Positions 45,995-54,865 of a stretch of DNA of 62,836 nt are shown here, one piece after another; the stretch's first letter is position 1, and every line of letters begins with the position of its first letter. The notes under the pieces were generated by a model. That model was given only the letters and a program-made list of their open reading frames with translations, made no database searches and had not been told where the DNA came from. A program made the translations under genes and the position numbers. Source of the DNA: Pseudomonas putida (GTDB taxonomy: Bacteria > Pseudomonadota > Gammaproteobacteria > Pseudomonadales > Pseudomonadaceae); contig NZ_MKZO01000033.1 in the NCBI RefSeq assembly GCF_001941965.1, forward strand, positions 1 to 62,836, written 5' to 3'.

Positions 45995-46471
45995 ATGAGC
46001 GTTTCGGTTTGTCCCTGCGGCAGCGGCAACCTGCTGGACGCCTGCTGCGGGCATTATCACGCCGGCCATCCGGCCCCCGACGCCCAGGCCCTGATGCGCT
46101 CGCGCTACAGCGCCTATGTGCTGGGCCTGGTCGACTACCTGGTGACCACCACCCTGCCGGTGCAGCAGGCCGGACTCGATCGCGCCGCCATCGCCGCGTG
46201 GAGCGCGCAAAGCACCTGGCTGGGCCTGGAGGTGGAAGCGGCGGAAGTCTTCGGCGGCCAGCCCGAACACGCCTTCGTCACCTTCACCGCACGCTGGCAT
46301 GATCTCGACGGCGAACACAGCCACCGCGAGCGTTCGGCCTTCGTGCAGAACCAGGGGCGCTGGTACTTCATCGACCCGACAGTGGGCCTCAAGGCCGGGC
46401 GCAATGACGCCTGCCCCTGCGCCAGCGGGCAGAAATTCAAGAAATGCTGCTCCAGCTACGTCGGTAGCTGA
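45995..46471 (+). CDS. YchJ family SEC-C metal-binding protein
   Basis: A 158-aa protein with a Cys-rich N-terminus (CPCGSGNLLDACCGHYHAG), a central YchJ/NTF2-like domain (LMRSRYSAYVLGLVDYLVTT) and a C-terminal SEC-C zinc motif (DACPCASGQKFKKCCSSY). This matches YchJ (UPF0225). Role unknown; SEC-C motifs bind Zn or Fe. Begins 4 nt after the DUF6231 stop. Confidence 0.9.
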   Translation: MSVSVCPCGSGNLLDACCGHYHAGHPAPDAQALMRSRYSAYVLGLVDYLVTTTLPVQQAGLDRAAIAAWSAQSTWLGLEVEAAEVFGGQPEHAFVTFTARWHDLDGEHSHRERSAFVQNQGRWYFIDPTVGLKAGRNDACPCASGQKFKKCCSSYVGS

Positions 46472-46473
46472 CC

Positions 46474-46947
46474 GTGGCGACGCTGGCGCGCCTGCTCCTG
46501 TTCGGCCTGTTGCTGAACCTGGGTGGCTGCGCCAGCTGGTTCGATAGCGATTTCCGCGAGCCCGAGGTACACCTGGTCCAGGTGGAAACCGTGCGCGCGC
46601 GCCTGCTGCAACAGCACTTCATCCTCCACCTGCGCATCGACAACCCCAACGACAGCACCTTGCAGGTTCGCGGCCTGAGCTATGTAGTGCGCCTCAACGA
46701 CCTGCTGCTGGCCGAGGGCGACGACGGCCAGTGGCTGCGGGTCGATGCCAACGGCAGCCGGGTGGTCCAGGTCGAGGTGCGCACCAACCTGTGGAAGCAC
46801 GCCAAGCCGGTGGCGAAGATGCTGCGCCAGCACACGCCCCTGCACTACCGCCTCGAGGGCACCCTGCGCACCGGATTATTCTTCGCCCGCGACCTGCACT
46901 TGCGCCGCAGTGGTGAGATAATCCCCGGCGATTTTTTTCCGGAGTAA
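46474..46947 (+). CDS. LEA-type-2 (WHy domain) lipoprotein
   Basis: A 157-aa predicted lipoprotein: signal MATLARLLLFGLLLNLGGC (Cys19) and an immunoglobulin-like LEA_2/WHy domain (LRIDNPNDSTLQVRGLSYVV; VVQVEVRTNLWK). WHy domains are known from desiccation and hypersensitivity proteins in plants and also occur in bacteria. The start is GTG, 2 nt after the YchJ gene stop, so translational coupling is likely. Confidence 0.8.
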   Translation: MATLARLLLFGLLLNLGGCASWFDSDFREPEVHLVQVETVRARLLQQHFILHLRIDNPNDSTLQVRGLSYVVRLNDLLLAEGDDGQWLRVDANGSRVVQVEVRTNLWKHAKPVAKMLRQHTPLHYRLEGTLRTGLFFARDLHLRRSGEIIPGDFFPE

Positions 46948-46953
46948 CCCGCA

Positions 46954-47157
46954 ATGAGCCAGCAACCCCACGTTCACGGTCCTGACTGCAACCATGATCA
47001 CGACCATGACCATCACCACGATCATGGCCACGTGCACGGCCCGCACTGCAACCACGGCCACCAGGAGCCGGTGCGCAACGCCCTGAAGGACGTCGGCCGT
47101 AACGATCCTTGCCCGTGCGGCAGCGACAAGAAATTCAAGAAGTGCCACGGTGCCTGA
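46954..47157 (+). CDS. His-rich SEC-C metal-binding small protein
   Basis: A 67-aa protein whose N-terminal half is a His/Asp cluster (CNHDHDHDHHHDHGHVHGPH) and whose C-terminus is a SEC-C motif (NDPCPCGSDKKFKKCHG). Likely binds Zn or Ni, as a metal store or chaperone by inference. GGAG lies 7 nt upstream. It follows the LEA lipoprotein by 6 nt and shares the SEC-C motif with YchJ two genes earlier. Confidence 0.85.
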   Translation: MSQQPHVHGPDCNHDHDHDHHHDHGHVHGPHCNHGHQEPVRNALKDVGRNDPCPCGSDKKFKKCHGA

Positions 47158-47245
47158 GTATTTCAGTCTGTAACAGCGGTCGGGCTTTGTGGTATCCATG
47201 ACGCCCACCGCTGCGCTGGAGCGCAGCCGACCGACGGAGCGCCTC

Positions 47246-47887
47246 ATGATCGATCTGTATTACTGGACCACCCCCAACGGCCACAAGATCAGCCTGTTCC
47301 TTGAGGAGACCGGCCTTCCCTACCGGATCCACCCCATCAATATCGGCAAGGGCGAACAGTTCGCCGCCGACTTCCTGAAGATCGCCCCCAACAACCGCAT
47401 CCCGGCCATCGTCGACAACGACACGGCGGACGGCCAGCCGCTGTCGCTGTTCGAATCCGGGGCCATCCTGCTGTACCTCGCCGAAAAGACCGGCCAGTTC
47501 ATCCCGCAAGACCTGCGCGGCCGCCAGGAAGTCCTGCAATGGCTGTTCTGGCAGATGGGCGGCCTTGGCCCGATGGCCGGGCAGAACCACCATTTCAACC
47601 GCTTCGCCCCGGAAAAGATCCCCTACGCGATCAAGCGCTACGTCGACGAGACCGCGCGCCTCTATGGCGTACTGAACAAGCGCCTGGGCGACCGACCGTT
47701 CGTCGCCGGGGAGGCCTACAGCATTGCCGATATGGCGATCTATCCGTGGATCGTTTCGCACAAGTGGCAGGAGCAGAATCTTGACGATTTCCCGCACCTG
47801 AAGGCCTGGTTCGAGCGTATTCAGGCGCGTCCGGCGACCCAGCGCGCCTACGCCCTGGTCGAGAAGATCAACCCGCCACAGAAATAA
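47246..47887 (+). CDS. Glutathione S-transferase family protein (YghU/YfcG-like)
   Basis: A 213-aa GST: N-terminal thioredoxin-fold domain (MIDLYYWTTPNGHKISLFLE; APNNRIPAIVDND; FESGAILLYLAEKTG) and all-alpha C-terminal domain (WLFWQMGGLGPMAGQNHHF; YSIADMAIYPWIV). The TxPNGxKxS start and QMGGLGPM are typical of the nu-class disulfide-bond oxidoreductases YghU/YfcG. ATG 47246 has GGAG upstream. It precedes quiP on the same strand, as I recall in P. aeruginosa. Confidence 0.9.
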   Translation: MIDLYYWTTPNGHKISLFLEETGLPYRIHPINIGKGEQFAADFLKIAPNNRIPAIVDNDTADGQPLSLFESGAILLYLAEKTGQFIPQDLRGRQEVLQWLFWQMGGLGPMAGQNHHFNRFAPEKIPYAIKRYVDETARLYGVLNKRLGDRPFVAGEAYSIADMAIYPWIVSHKWQEQNLDDFPHLKAWFERIQARPATQRAYALVEKINPPQK

Positions 47888-48003
47888 GCCCCCGCGGCCG
47901 GCGCGCGGCTTTGAAAATAAAGCCCGCGCCCCTCCTTGCACGGCGCTGGCGCGCTCACTAACGTAGCGCCTTTCCAGTTGCCATCCCCTGCAGGAGCTTC
48001 GCC

Positions 48004-50433
48004 ATGGCCTCGCCAGCCTTTCCCCTTTCACGTCTGCGCTTCGGCGTCGCTGCGGCCGCGCTCGGCCTGCTGAGCCTCGGCGGTTGCCAGATGGGCAATG
48101 TCCGCGACAGCGTGCCGCCCACCGTCGGCGTGCAGCCGCTCAAGGGCCTGGCGAACAACGTGTCGGTGCGGCGCAGCGCCCAGGGCCTAGCGCTGATCGA
48201 AAGCAGCTCCTTCCATGACGCCCTGTTCAGCCTCGGCTACGTGCACGCCTCGGACCGCATCGGGCAGATGCTGGCCATGCGCCTGCTGGCCCAGGGACGC
48301 CTGGCGGAAATGGCCGGCGCCGATGCCCTGGACGCTGACCGCTTCATGCGTGCGGCCAACCTGCGCCAGAGCGCCAACCAGCTCTACGCCGATGCCTCGC
48401 CGCGGGTGAAGCGCTTCTTCGAGGTGTATGCCCGGGGCGTCAACGCCTACCTGTTCCGCTACCGCGAGAAACTGCCGGCGCCGATCGCCGGCTACCGTCC
48501 GGAATACTGGAAGGCCGAGGATTCGGCGCTGGTCTTTGCCCTGTACAGCTTCAGCCAGTCGGTGAACCTGCAGGAAGAACTGGCGGCCCTGACCCTGGCG
48601 CAGAAAGCCGGCGCCGACAAACTCGCCTGGCTGCTGCCGGTCTACCCGGACGAGCCACTGGCCGCAGCCGAGGCCGACAAGCTCAAGGGCCTCAACCTCG
48701 CCAGCCAGTTGCCCGGCCTGGCCTCGGTGACGGCGGTCAGCGCGCAACTGGCGGTCTTCAATGTGCTTGGCGGCGGCAACTCGGCCAACTGGGCCATCGC
48801 CCCGCAGCGCAGCCGCAGCGGCAAGAGCCTGCTGGCGGCCGACAGCCAGGGCGCCTGGGTGCTGAGCCCGGTGCAGATCCGCACCAGCAAGTACCAGGCG
48901 GCCGGCTTCACCCTGCCGGGCCTGCCGTTCGTACTGTCCGGCTTCAACGGTGCGCTGGCCTGGAGCAGCAGCGCGGTGATGGGTGACAACCAGGACCTGT
49001 ACCTGGAAAAGCTGCGTCGCCAGGGCAGCCAGCTCAGCTATGAAGTGGACGGTCGCTGGCAGCCGGCGCGGGCACGCAACGAAACCTACATCATCAAGGG
49101 CCGCAGCCCGCTGCGCGAAGTGGTCTACGAAACCGGCCACGGTGCCTTGCTCACCGGCGCCCAGGGCGGTCTCGGCCTGGCCCTGAAGCTGCCGGATCTC
49201 AAGGGCGACAAAAGCCTCGACGCGCTGTTCGACCTGACCCGTGCGCGCAATGTCGAGCGGGCTTCCGAAGCCAGCCGGGAAATCGGCGCGGCGGCGCTGA
49301 ACATGGTCTTCGCCGATGCCAGCAACATTGGCTGGCAGGTCACCGGGCGTTACCCGAACCGCCGTGAAGGCCTGGGCCTGGTGCCGTCGCCGGGCTGGGA
49401 AAGCCGCTACGACTGGGACGGTTACGCCGACCCGATGCTGCACCCCTACGACCAGGACCCGATGCAGGGCTGGCTCGGTACCGCCAACCAGCGCAGCGCG
49501 CCCAAGGGCTATGGCATGCAGCTGTCCAGCAGTTGGTCCTACCCCGAGCGCGCCGAACGCCTGGCGCAACTGGCTGGCAACGGCAAGCATGACGGGCGCA
49601 GCCTGATCGCCATGCAGAACGACCAGACCACCCTGTTCGCCACCAGGCTCAAGGCCATGTTCGAAGCGCCGGGCATGGCCCAGCCGCTGAAGCAGGCCAT
49701 CGAGGCGCTGCCAGCGGAGCAGAAGGCCAAGGCCCGCGAGGCCTACACCCGGCTGATGGCGTTCGACGGACGTCTCAGCCAGACCTCCACCGATGCGGCG
49801 ATCTACGAACTGTTCCTGCAGGAAAGCACCAAGGCCACCTTCCTCGACGAGCTGGGTCCGGAATCAGGTGCAGCCTGGCAGGCGTTCGTCGCCAATGCGC
49901 GGTTCTCGTATTCGGCCCAGGCCGATCACCTGCTGGGGCGTGACGACAGCCCGTTCTGGGATGACCGCAATACGCCGGCGAAGGAAGACAAGCCGGCGAT
50001 CCTCGCCCGCAGCCTTGCAGCCGCCGTCACCGAGGGAGAACGGCAGATGGGTGCGGACCGCCGCAGTTGGCAGTGGGGGCGGTTGCATCAGTACCAGTGG
50101 CCGGTGGCGAACCTGTTCGGCATTGGCGACAGCATCGAGCGCCGGGCCCAGGCCACGGGCGGCGACCACAGCACCCTGAACCCGTCGGGCTACGCCTGGG
50201 GCCAGGACTTCAAGGCCTCGCTGCCGTCGTCGGTGCGCATGGTGGTGGACTTCGGCCAGGTCGAGCCGTTGCAGTTGCTGACCAGCAGCGGGCAATCGGG
50301 GAACCCGGCGAGCCCGCAGTTCAACGGGCTGGACGGCTGGTTCCGCGGGCAGTACCAGAGCGTGCCGTTGCAGGGGCAGAATTATGAGCGGGTGTTTGGC
50401 AGCAAGCGGCTGACCCTGGTGCCTGGCAAATGA
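48004..50433 (+). CDS. quiP: Ntn-hydrolase acylase, QuiP-like (AHL/penicillin amidase family)
   Basis: An 809-aa exported precursor with signal MASPAFPLSRLRFGVAAAAL and a possible lipobox (SLGGC, Cys28). The autocatalytic site is GGGN-SANWAI, with nucleophile Ser260 becoming the N-terminus of the beta chain. The alpha chain holds YVHASDRIGQMLAMRLLAQG. Beta-chain motifs include LPGLPFVLSGFNGALAWSSS and the C-terminal GGDHSTLNPSGYAW. Family members cleave amide bonds of acyl-homoserine lactones or penicillins. The QuiP assignment rests on length, motifs and the GST neighbour; the substrate is unproven. AGGAG precedes the ATG. Confidence 0.82.
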   Translation: MASPAFPLSRLRFGVAAAALGLLSLGGCQMGNVRDSVPPTVGVQPLKGLANNVSVRRSAQGLALIESSSFHDALFSLGYVHASDRIGQMLAMRLLAQGRLAEMAGADALDADRFMRAANLRQSANQLYADASPRVKRFFEVYARGVNAYLFRYREKLPAPIAGYRPEYWKAEDSALVFALYSFSQSVNLQEELAALTLAQKAGADKLAWLLPVYPDEPLAAAEADKLKGLNLASQLPGLASVTAVSAQLAVFNVLGGGNSANWAIAPQRSRSGKSLLAADSQGAWVLSPVQIRTSKYQAAGFTLPGLPFVLSGFNGALAWSSSAVMGDNQDLYLEKLRRQGSQLSYEVDGRWQPARARNETYIIKGRSPLREVVYETGHGALLTGAQGGLGLALKLPDLKGDKSLDALFDLTRARNVERASEASREIGAAALNMVFADASNIGWQVTGRYPNRREGLGLVPSPGWESRYDWDGYADPMLHPYDQDPMQGWLGTANQRSAPKGYGMQLSSSWSYPERAERLAQLAGNGKHDGRSLIAMQNDQTTLFATRLKAMFEAPGMAQPLKQAIEALPAEQKAKAREAYTRLMAFDGRLSQTSTDAAIYELFLQESTKATFLDELGPESGAAWQAFVANARFSYSAQADHLLGRDDSPFWDDRNTPAKEDKPAILARSLAAAVTEGERQMGADRRSWQWGRLHQYQWPVANLFGIGDSIERRAQATGGDHSTLNPSGYAWGQDFKASLPSSVRMVVDFGQVEPLQLLTSSGQSGNPASPQFNGLDGWFRGQYQSVPLQGQNYERVFGSKRLTLVPGK

Positions 50434-50445
50434 TCTGATGTGCTC

Positions 50446-50537
50446 TTGAGGGCCCTATCGCTGGCAAGCCAGCTCCCACAGTGTCCGCGGCGCCGCTGAA
50501 CCTGTGGGAGCTGGCTTGCCAGCGATGAGGCCCTCAA
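50446..50537. repeat. REP inverted pair
   Basis: Inverted arms of the common core around a spacer of about 25 nt, between quiP and the exonuclease gene on the same strand. Confidence 0.9.
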
Positions 50538-50602
50538 AAACAAAGAACTTCCCAAGCCGGTCACCGCTCTACCGATACAAGCCCTCCACCCCGGCCCTCG
50601 CC

Positions 50603-51619
50603 ATGGACCTTGTCATCGCCCGCCCCGAAGGCCTCTACTGCCCACCCGGCGACTTCTACATCGACCCCTGGCGCCCGGTGGACCGTGCCGTCATCACCCA
50701 CGGCCACGGTGACCATTCCCGCCCCGGCAACCAGCATTACCTCTGCGCCGAACCCGGTGCCGGCATCCTGCGCAGCCGCCTCGGCGCGGACATCAACCTG
50801 CAGACCCTGCCCTACGGCCAGCCACTGCAGCACCACGGCGTCACCCTCAGCTTCCACCCCGCCGGCCATGTCCTCGGCTCGGCCCAGGTCCGCCTCGAAT
50901 ACCAGGGCGAAGTCTGGGTCGCCTCCGGTGACTACAAGGTCGAACCCGACGGCACCTGCGCTCCGTTCGAGCCGGTGCGCTGCCACACCTTCATCACCGA
51001 ATCCACCTTTGGCCTGCCGATCTATCGCTGGCAACCCCAGGCCGAGATCTTCCAGCAGATCAACGCCTGGTGGCGCGACAACCAGGCCAATGGCAAAGCC
51101 AGCGTGCTGTTCTCCTACGCCTTCGGCAAAGCCCAGCGCATCCTCCACGGTATCGACGCCAGCCTCGGCCCGATCCTCGCCCATGGCTCGGTGGAACCGC
51201 TGAACCGGGTCTACCGCGAAGCCGGCGTGCGTATTCCGGAAACCCGCTACGCCGGCGATATCCCGCGCAACGACCCACTCCTGCGCCAGGCCCTGATCAT
51301 CGCCCCGCCCTCCGCTGGCGGCAGCAGCTGGATGCGCCGCTTCGGCGACTACAGCGATGCCTTCGCCAGCGGCTGGATGCGCTTGCGCGGTACGCGGCGG
51401 CGTCGGGGTGTGGACCGGGGCTTCGTGCTCTCCGACCACGCCGACTGGCCCGGCCTGCTCTGGGCCATCGAGCAGACCGGCGCCGAGCGGGTGATGGTCA
51501 CCCACGGCTCGGTCCAGGTGCTGGTGCGCTATCTCAAGGAGCTGGGTCTGGACGCCCGCGGCTTCGTTACCGAATACGGCGAGGAAGATGACACCCCCAG
51601 CAGCGAGGGCAACGCATGA
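50603..51619 (+). CDS. Ligase-associated DNA exonuclease (metallo-beta-lactamase fold)
   Basis: A 338-aa nuclease of the beta-CASP/SNM1-like group. The metal site HGHGDH is at residues 33-38, with further histidines in FHPAGHVLGSAQ, FVLSDHADW and VTHGSVQVLV. Its stop overlaps the start of an ATP-dependent ligase gene (ATGA), the arrangement of the bacterial ligase-associated DNA repair cassettes. Start 50603 (MDLVIARPEGLYCPPGDFYI) is the family N-terminus; the longer frame reaches into the REP pair. Confidence 0.9.
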   Translation: MDLVIARPEGLYCPPGDFYIDPWRPVDRAVITHGHGDHSRPGNQHYLCAEPGAGILRSRLGADINLQTLPYGQPLQHHGVTLSFHPAGHVLGSAQVRLEYQGEVWVASGDYKVEPDGTCAPFEPVRCHTFITESTFGLPIYRWQPQAEIFQQINAWWRDNQANGKASVLFSYAFGKAQRILHGIDASLGPILAHGSVEPLNRVYREAGVRIPETRYAGDIPRNDPLLRQALIIAPPSAGGSSWMRRFGDYSDAFASGWMRLRGTRRRRGVDRGFVLSDHADWPGLLWAIEQTGAERVMVTHGSVQVLVRYLKELGLDARGFVTEYGEEDDTPSSEGNA

Positions 51620-53268
51620 AAGCCTTCGCCGAGCTCTACCTGCGTCTCGACGCCACCACGTCCAGCAACGCCAAGCTGCAGGCGCTGCAGGACTACTTCA
51701 GCCAGGCTCCCGCCGCGGACGCTGCCTGGGCGGTGTATTTCCTCTCCGGCGGGCGCCCCCGGCAACTGGTGCCCACCCGCCTGCTGCGGGAACTGGCGGT
51801 GCGCCTGTCAGGCTTGCCGGAGTGGCTGTTCGAGGAGAGTTACCAGGCCGTGGGCGATCTGGCCGAGACCTTTTCCCTGCTCTTGCCGGAAAGCGAGCAC
51901 AGCAGCGATGCCGGTCTGGCGTACTGGGTCGAAGAGCAACTGCTGCCCCTGCGCGGCCTTGCCCCTGAAGTCCTGGCCGAGCAGTTGCCGCCGCTGTGGG
52001 CGCAACTGGACCGCAACAGCCTGCTGGTGTGCATGAAGCTGATCACCGGCAGCTTCCGTGTCGGCGTGTCGAAGCTCCTGGTGACCCGGGCCCTGGCGCA
52101 ACTGGCTGACCTGGATGCCAAGCAGGTGGCGCAGCGTCTGGTCGGCTACACCGATCTGCGTCACCGCCCCACGCCCGGCGGCTACCTGGCGCTGATCGCC
52201 CCGCCCAGCGCCGAGGAACATGCCCAGCGTGGCGGCCAGCCCTACCCGTTCTTTCTCGCCCATGCCCTGCAACAGCCGCCGGAACAGTTCGACGCCCTGC
52301 TGGGCCCGGTCAGCGACTGGCAGGCGGAATGGAAGTGGGACGGGATTCGCGCACAACTGGTCAAGCGTGATGGACAGTTGTGGATCTGGTCGCGGGGTGA
52401 GGAATTGGTCACCGAGCGTTTTCCCGAGCTACATGCCCTGGCCGCCGGCCTGCCGGACGGCACGGTACTGGATGGCGAGATCGTGGTGTGGAAGCCCGAT
52501 ACCGAGGGCATCGCCGTGCAACCCTTCGCCGTGTTGCAACAGCGCATCGGGCGCAAGACCCTGGGCAAGAAGCTACTGGCCGATGCTCCGGTGGTCTTGC
52601 TGGCCTATGACCTGCTCGAATGGCAGGGCGAGGACTGGCGCAGCCGGCCGCAACGGGAGCGGCGCCAGCAACTGGAGCAGGTGGTGAACGACTACCCGGC
52701 TGCGGTGTTGCAACTGTCCCCCGTGCTGGAGGCTGACGACTGGGCGGACCTTGCCCGGCAACGGGAGGCGTCGCGCAGCCTGGGTGTCGAAGGCCTGATG
52801 CTCAAGGCCCGGGATGCGCTGTATGGCGTGGGGCGGACCAAGGACATGGGGGTGTGGTGGAAGTGGAAGATCGATCCCTTCACCGTGGATGCAGTGCTGA
52901 TCTATGCCCAGCGCGGGCATGGGCGGCGGGCCAGCCTGTACAGCGACTACACCTTCGCGGTCTGGGATGCCCCGGCCGGGTCGGCGGAGCGCAGCCTGGT
53001 GCCCTTCGCCAAGGCCTATTCCGGGTTGAGCGATGCCGAGATGCGCAGTGTCGACGGGGTGATCCGCAAGACCACCCTGGAGACGTTCGGGCCGGTGCGC
53101 AGCGTGACGCCGAGCATGGTGTTCGAGCTGGCGTTCGAGGGGATTGCCCTGTCGAAGCGGCACAAGAGCGGGATTGCCGTGCGTTTTCCCCGGATGCTGC
53201 GCTGGCGACAGGACAAGCCCGTGGAGGAAGCGGATGATCTGGCGACGTTGCAGGGGCTGCTCAGCTGA
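51616..53268 (+). CDS. ATP-dependent DNA ligase
   Basis: A 550-aa ATP-dependent ligase with an N-terminal alpha-helical DNA-binding domain (about 1-200), then the adenylation domain with motif I KWDGIR (Lys240 is the AMP acceptor), motif III VLDGEIVVW, motif IV GVEGLMLKARDALY and motif V WKWKIDPFTVDAVLIYA, and an OB-fold. It seals DNA in the LigB/LigC-like, non-LigD repair branch. In many relatives a DEXH helicase (Lhr-type) and a phosphoesterase gene follow; here a REP pair follows instead. Confidence 0.92.
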   Translation: MKAFAELYLRLDATTSSNAKLQALQDYFSQAPAADAAWAVYFLSGGRPRQLVPTRLLRELAVRLSGLPEWLFEESYQAVGDLAETFSLLLPESEHSSDAGLAYWVEEQLLPLRGLAPEVLAEQLPPLWAQLDRNSLLVCMKLITGSFRVGVSKLLVTRALAQLADLDAKQVAQRLVGYTDLRHRPTPGGYLALIAPPSAEEHAQRGGQPYPFFLAHALQQPPEQFDALLGPVSDWQAEWKWDGIRAQLVKRDGQLWIWSRGEELVTERFPELHALAAGLPDGTVLDGEIVVWKPDTEGIAVQPFAVLQQRIGRKTLGKKLLADAPVVLLAYDLLEWQGEDWRSRPQRERRQQLEQVVNDYPAAVLQLSPVLEADDWADLARQREASRSLGVEGLMLKARDALYGVGRTKDMGVWWKWKIDPFTVDAVLIYAQRGHGRRASLYSDYTFAVWDAPAGSAERSLVPFAKAYSGLSDAEMRSVDGVIRKTTLETFGPVRSVTPSMVFELAFEGIALSKRHKSGIAVRFPRMLRWRQDKPVEEADDLATLQGLLS

Positions 53269-53288
53269 TCCAAAAGTTGTGGTGCTAC

Positions 53289-53392
53289 TGATGGCCTCAT
53301 CGCTGGCAAGCCAGCTCCCACAGGTTCACCGCTGCCCTCCAGAGCGGTGCAGGACCTTGTGGGAGCTGGCTTGCCAGCGATAGGGCCATCAG
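53289..53392. repeat. REP inverted pair at the left edge of the pap cluster
   Basis: Inverted arms of the common core around a spacer of about 50 nt, between the convergent ligase and exporter genes. It marks the left border of the biosynthetic operon. Confidence 0.9.
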
Positions 53393-53407
53393 CATCGACA
53401 ACAATCC

Positions 53408-54865
53408 CTACCTGACCCGCAACCCCCGCATCACCACCAGCGCAAACGCCACAACCACCACCGCCACCACCGCGCTGGTCACCGTCACTCCTTCCCGGAA
53501 CGCCAACCCCGCCGCCGGCGCCAGCCCCTCCACCGCGTAGGCCGCGGCCAGCGTTGTCGTGGAAACACCCTCCGGCACCTCCAGCGACAACCGATACACC
53601 GCCGCCACCGCCCCGCCAATCAGGGTCGTCCCCAGCACCACCCCCACCTCGTACGCCGTTTCGCTCACCGACGAGGCACTGCCGACCCGGTCCGCCGGCA
53701 CGCTGCCCAGCACCAGGTCATTGGACACGCTGGTGATCGCCGCCACGCTGACATTCAGCAGCAGGAAGGCGATGCCCAGGCTCAGCACCGTGGCCTCCAC
53801 CAGCGCCATCAGCGCAAAGGCCGCCGCCGCCCCCAGCAGGCAGAAGGCGATCAAGCGGTTCGGGGCGACCCGCTGCGCTACCGGCACCACGGCCATCCCG
53901 GCCATGATTGCCAGCGCCTGCCCCGGCACCAGGACCAGGCAGGCCGCCAGCGGCGACAGGCCGAACACCAGTTGCAGCAACTGGGTGGCAAAGAAGATGA
54001 AGCCGATCAGCAAGCCCAGGCTGACCAGGTTGACCAGGATCGACACGCTGAACGCCGGCCGCCGAAACAGGCGCAGGTCCAGCAGCGGCTGGTCCAGTTG
54101 CAGTTGCCGGCGCACGAACAGCATCCCCCAGGCGCCCCCCGCCAGCAGACATAGCACCGCCTGGGCATCGAGGCCGGTGGTAGCGGCATGCTTGAGGCCG
54201 AGCATCACCCCGGTCATCGCCGCCAGGCTGAGGAGGATGCTGGCGAAGTCGGTGCGGCCTTCACCGTGGCGCTCGGTTTCCGTGATCGAAGGCGCCAGCA
54301 GCAATACCGGCAACAGGAACGGCAAGGCCACCAGGAACACCGACGGCCAGTCGAAGAACTGCAACAGCACCCCGCCGAGCAAAGGCCCCAATGCCGAACC
54401 CAGGGTCAGGCAGGTAGCCCAGACCGCCACGGCGATACGCCGCTCCTCCCGGTCCTGGAAAGCACTGCTGATCAGGGCCAGGGTCGCCGGCAGGATCATC
54501 GCCCCGAACACCCCGAGCAGCGCCCGTCCGGCAATCAGTTGCCAGGCCTGCTGGGACAGCGCCAGCAACAGCGAGATCACCGCGAAACCGCCACAGCCGA
54601 TGAACAGTAGCCGGCGATGGCCAAAGTGATCGCCGCTGCTGCCCATGGTCACCAGCAATCCGGCCAGCACCAGCGAGTAGGCATCGATCATCCACAGTTG
54701 CGCAGCGGCGGTGGGGTTCAGCGCCGCGGCAATGCGCGGCAGGGCGAAGTTGAGGATGGTGTTATCGATGGTCACCAGCAGGACCGGCAGCATGATCACC
54801 AACAACGCCGCCCCCTTGGCGCGATCCCGGATCATCGAGAACAGAGGGCTTGCCGCTTCGTGCAT
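53408..54865 (-). CDS. DHA2-type MFS exporter of the pap cluster
   Basis: A 485-aa major facilitator with about 14 membrane segments, QacA/SmvA/EmrB type: MLPVLLVTIDNTILNFALPR in segment 1, QLWMIDAYSLVLAGLLVTMG, GDHFGHRRLLFIGCGGF in loop 2-3 and GRALLGVFGAMILPATLALI. As the last gene of the pap operon it most likely exports the product. A strong AAGGAGAG 7 nt upstream fixes the start at 54865, which lies 104 bp inside the papC frame. Confidence 0.88.
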   Translation of the reverse strand: MHEAASPLFSMIRDRAKGAALLVIMLPVLLVTIDNTILNFALPRIAAALNPTAAAQLWMIDAYSLVLAGLLVTMGSSGDHFGHRRLLFIGCGGFAVISLLLALSQQAWQLIAGRALLGVFGAMILPATLALISSAFQDREERRIAVAVWATCLTLGSALGPLLGGVLLQFFDWPSVFLVALPFLLPVLLLAPSITETERHGEGRTDFASILLSLAAMTGVMLGLKHAATTGLDAQAVLCLLAGGAWGMLFVRRQLQLDQPLLDLRLFRRPAFSVSILVNLVSLGLLIGFIFFATQLLQLVFGLSPLAACLVLVPGQALAIMAGMAVVPVAQRVAPNRLIAFCLLGAAAAFALMALVEATVLSLGIAFLLLNVSVAAITSVSNDLVLGSVPADRVGSASSVSETAYEVGVVLGTTLIGGAVAAVYRLSLEVPEGVSTTTLAAAYAVEGLAPAAGLAFREGVTVTSAVVAVVVVAFALVVMRGLRVR

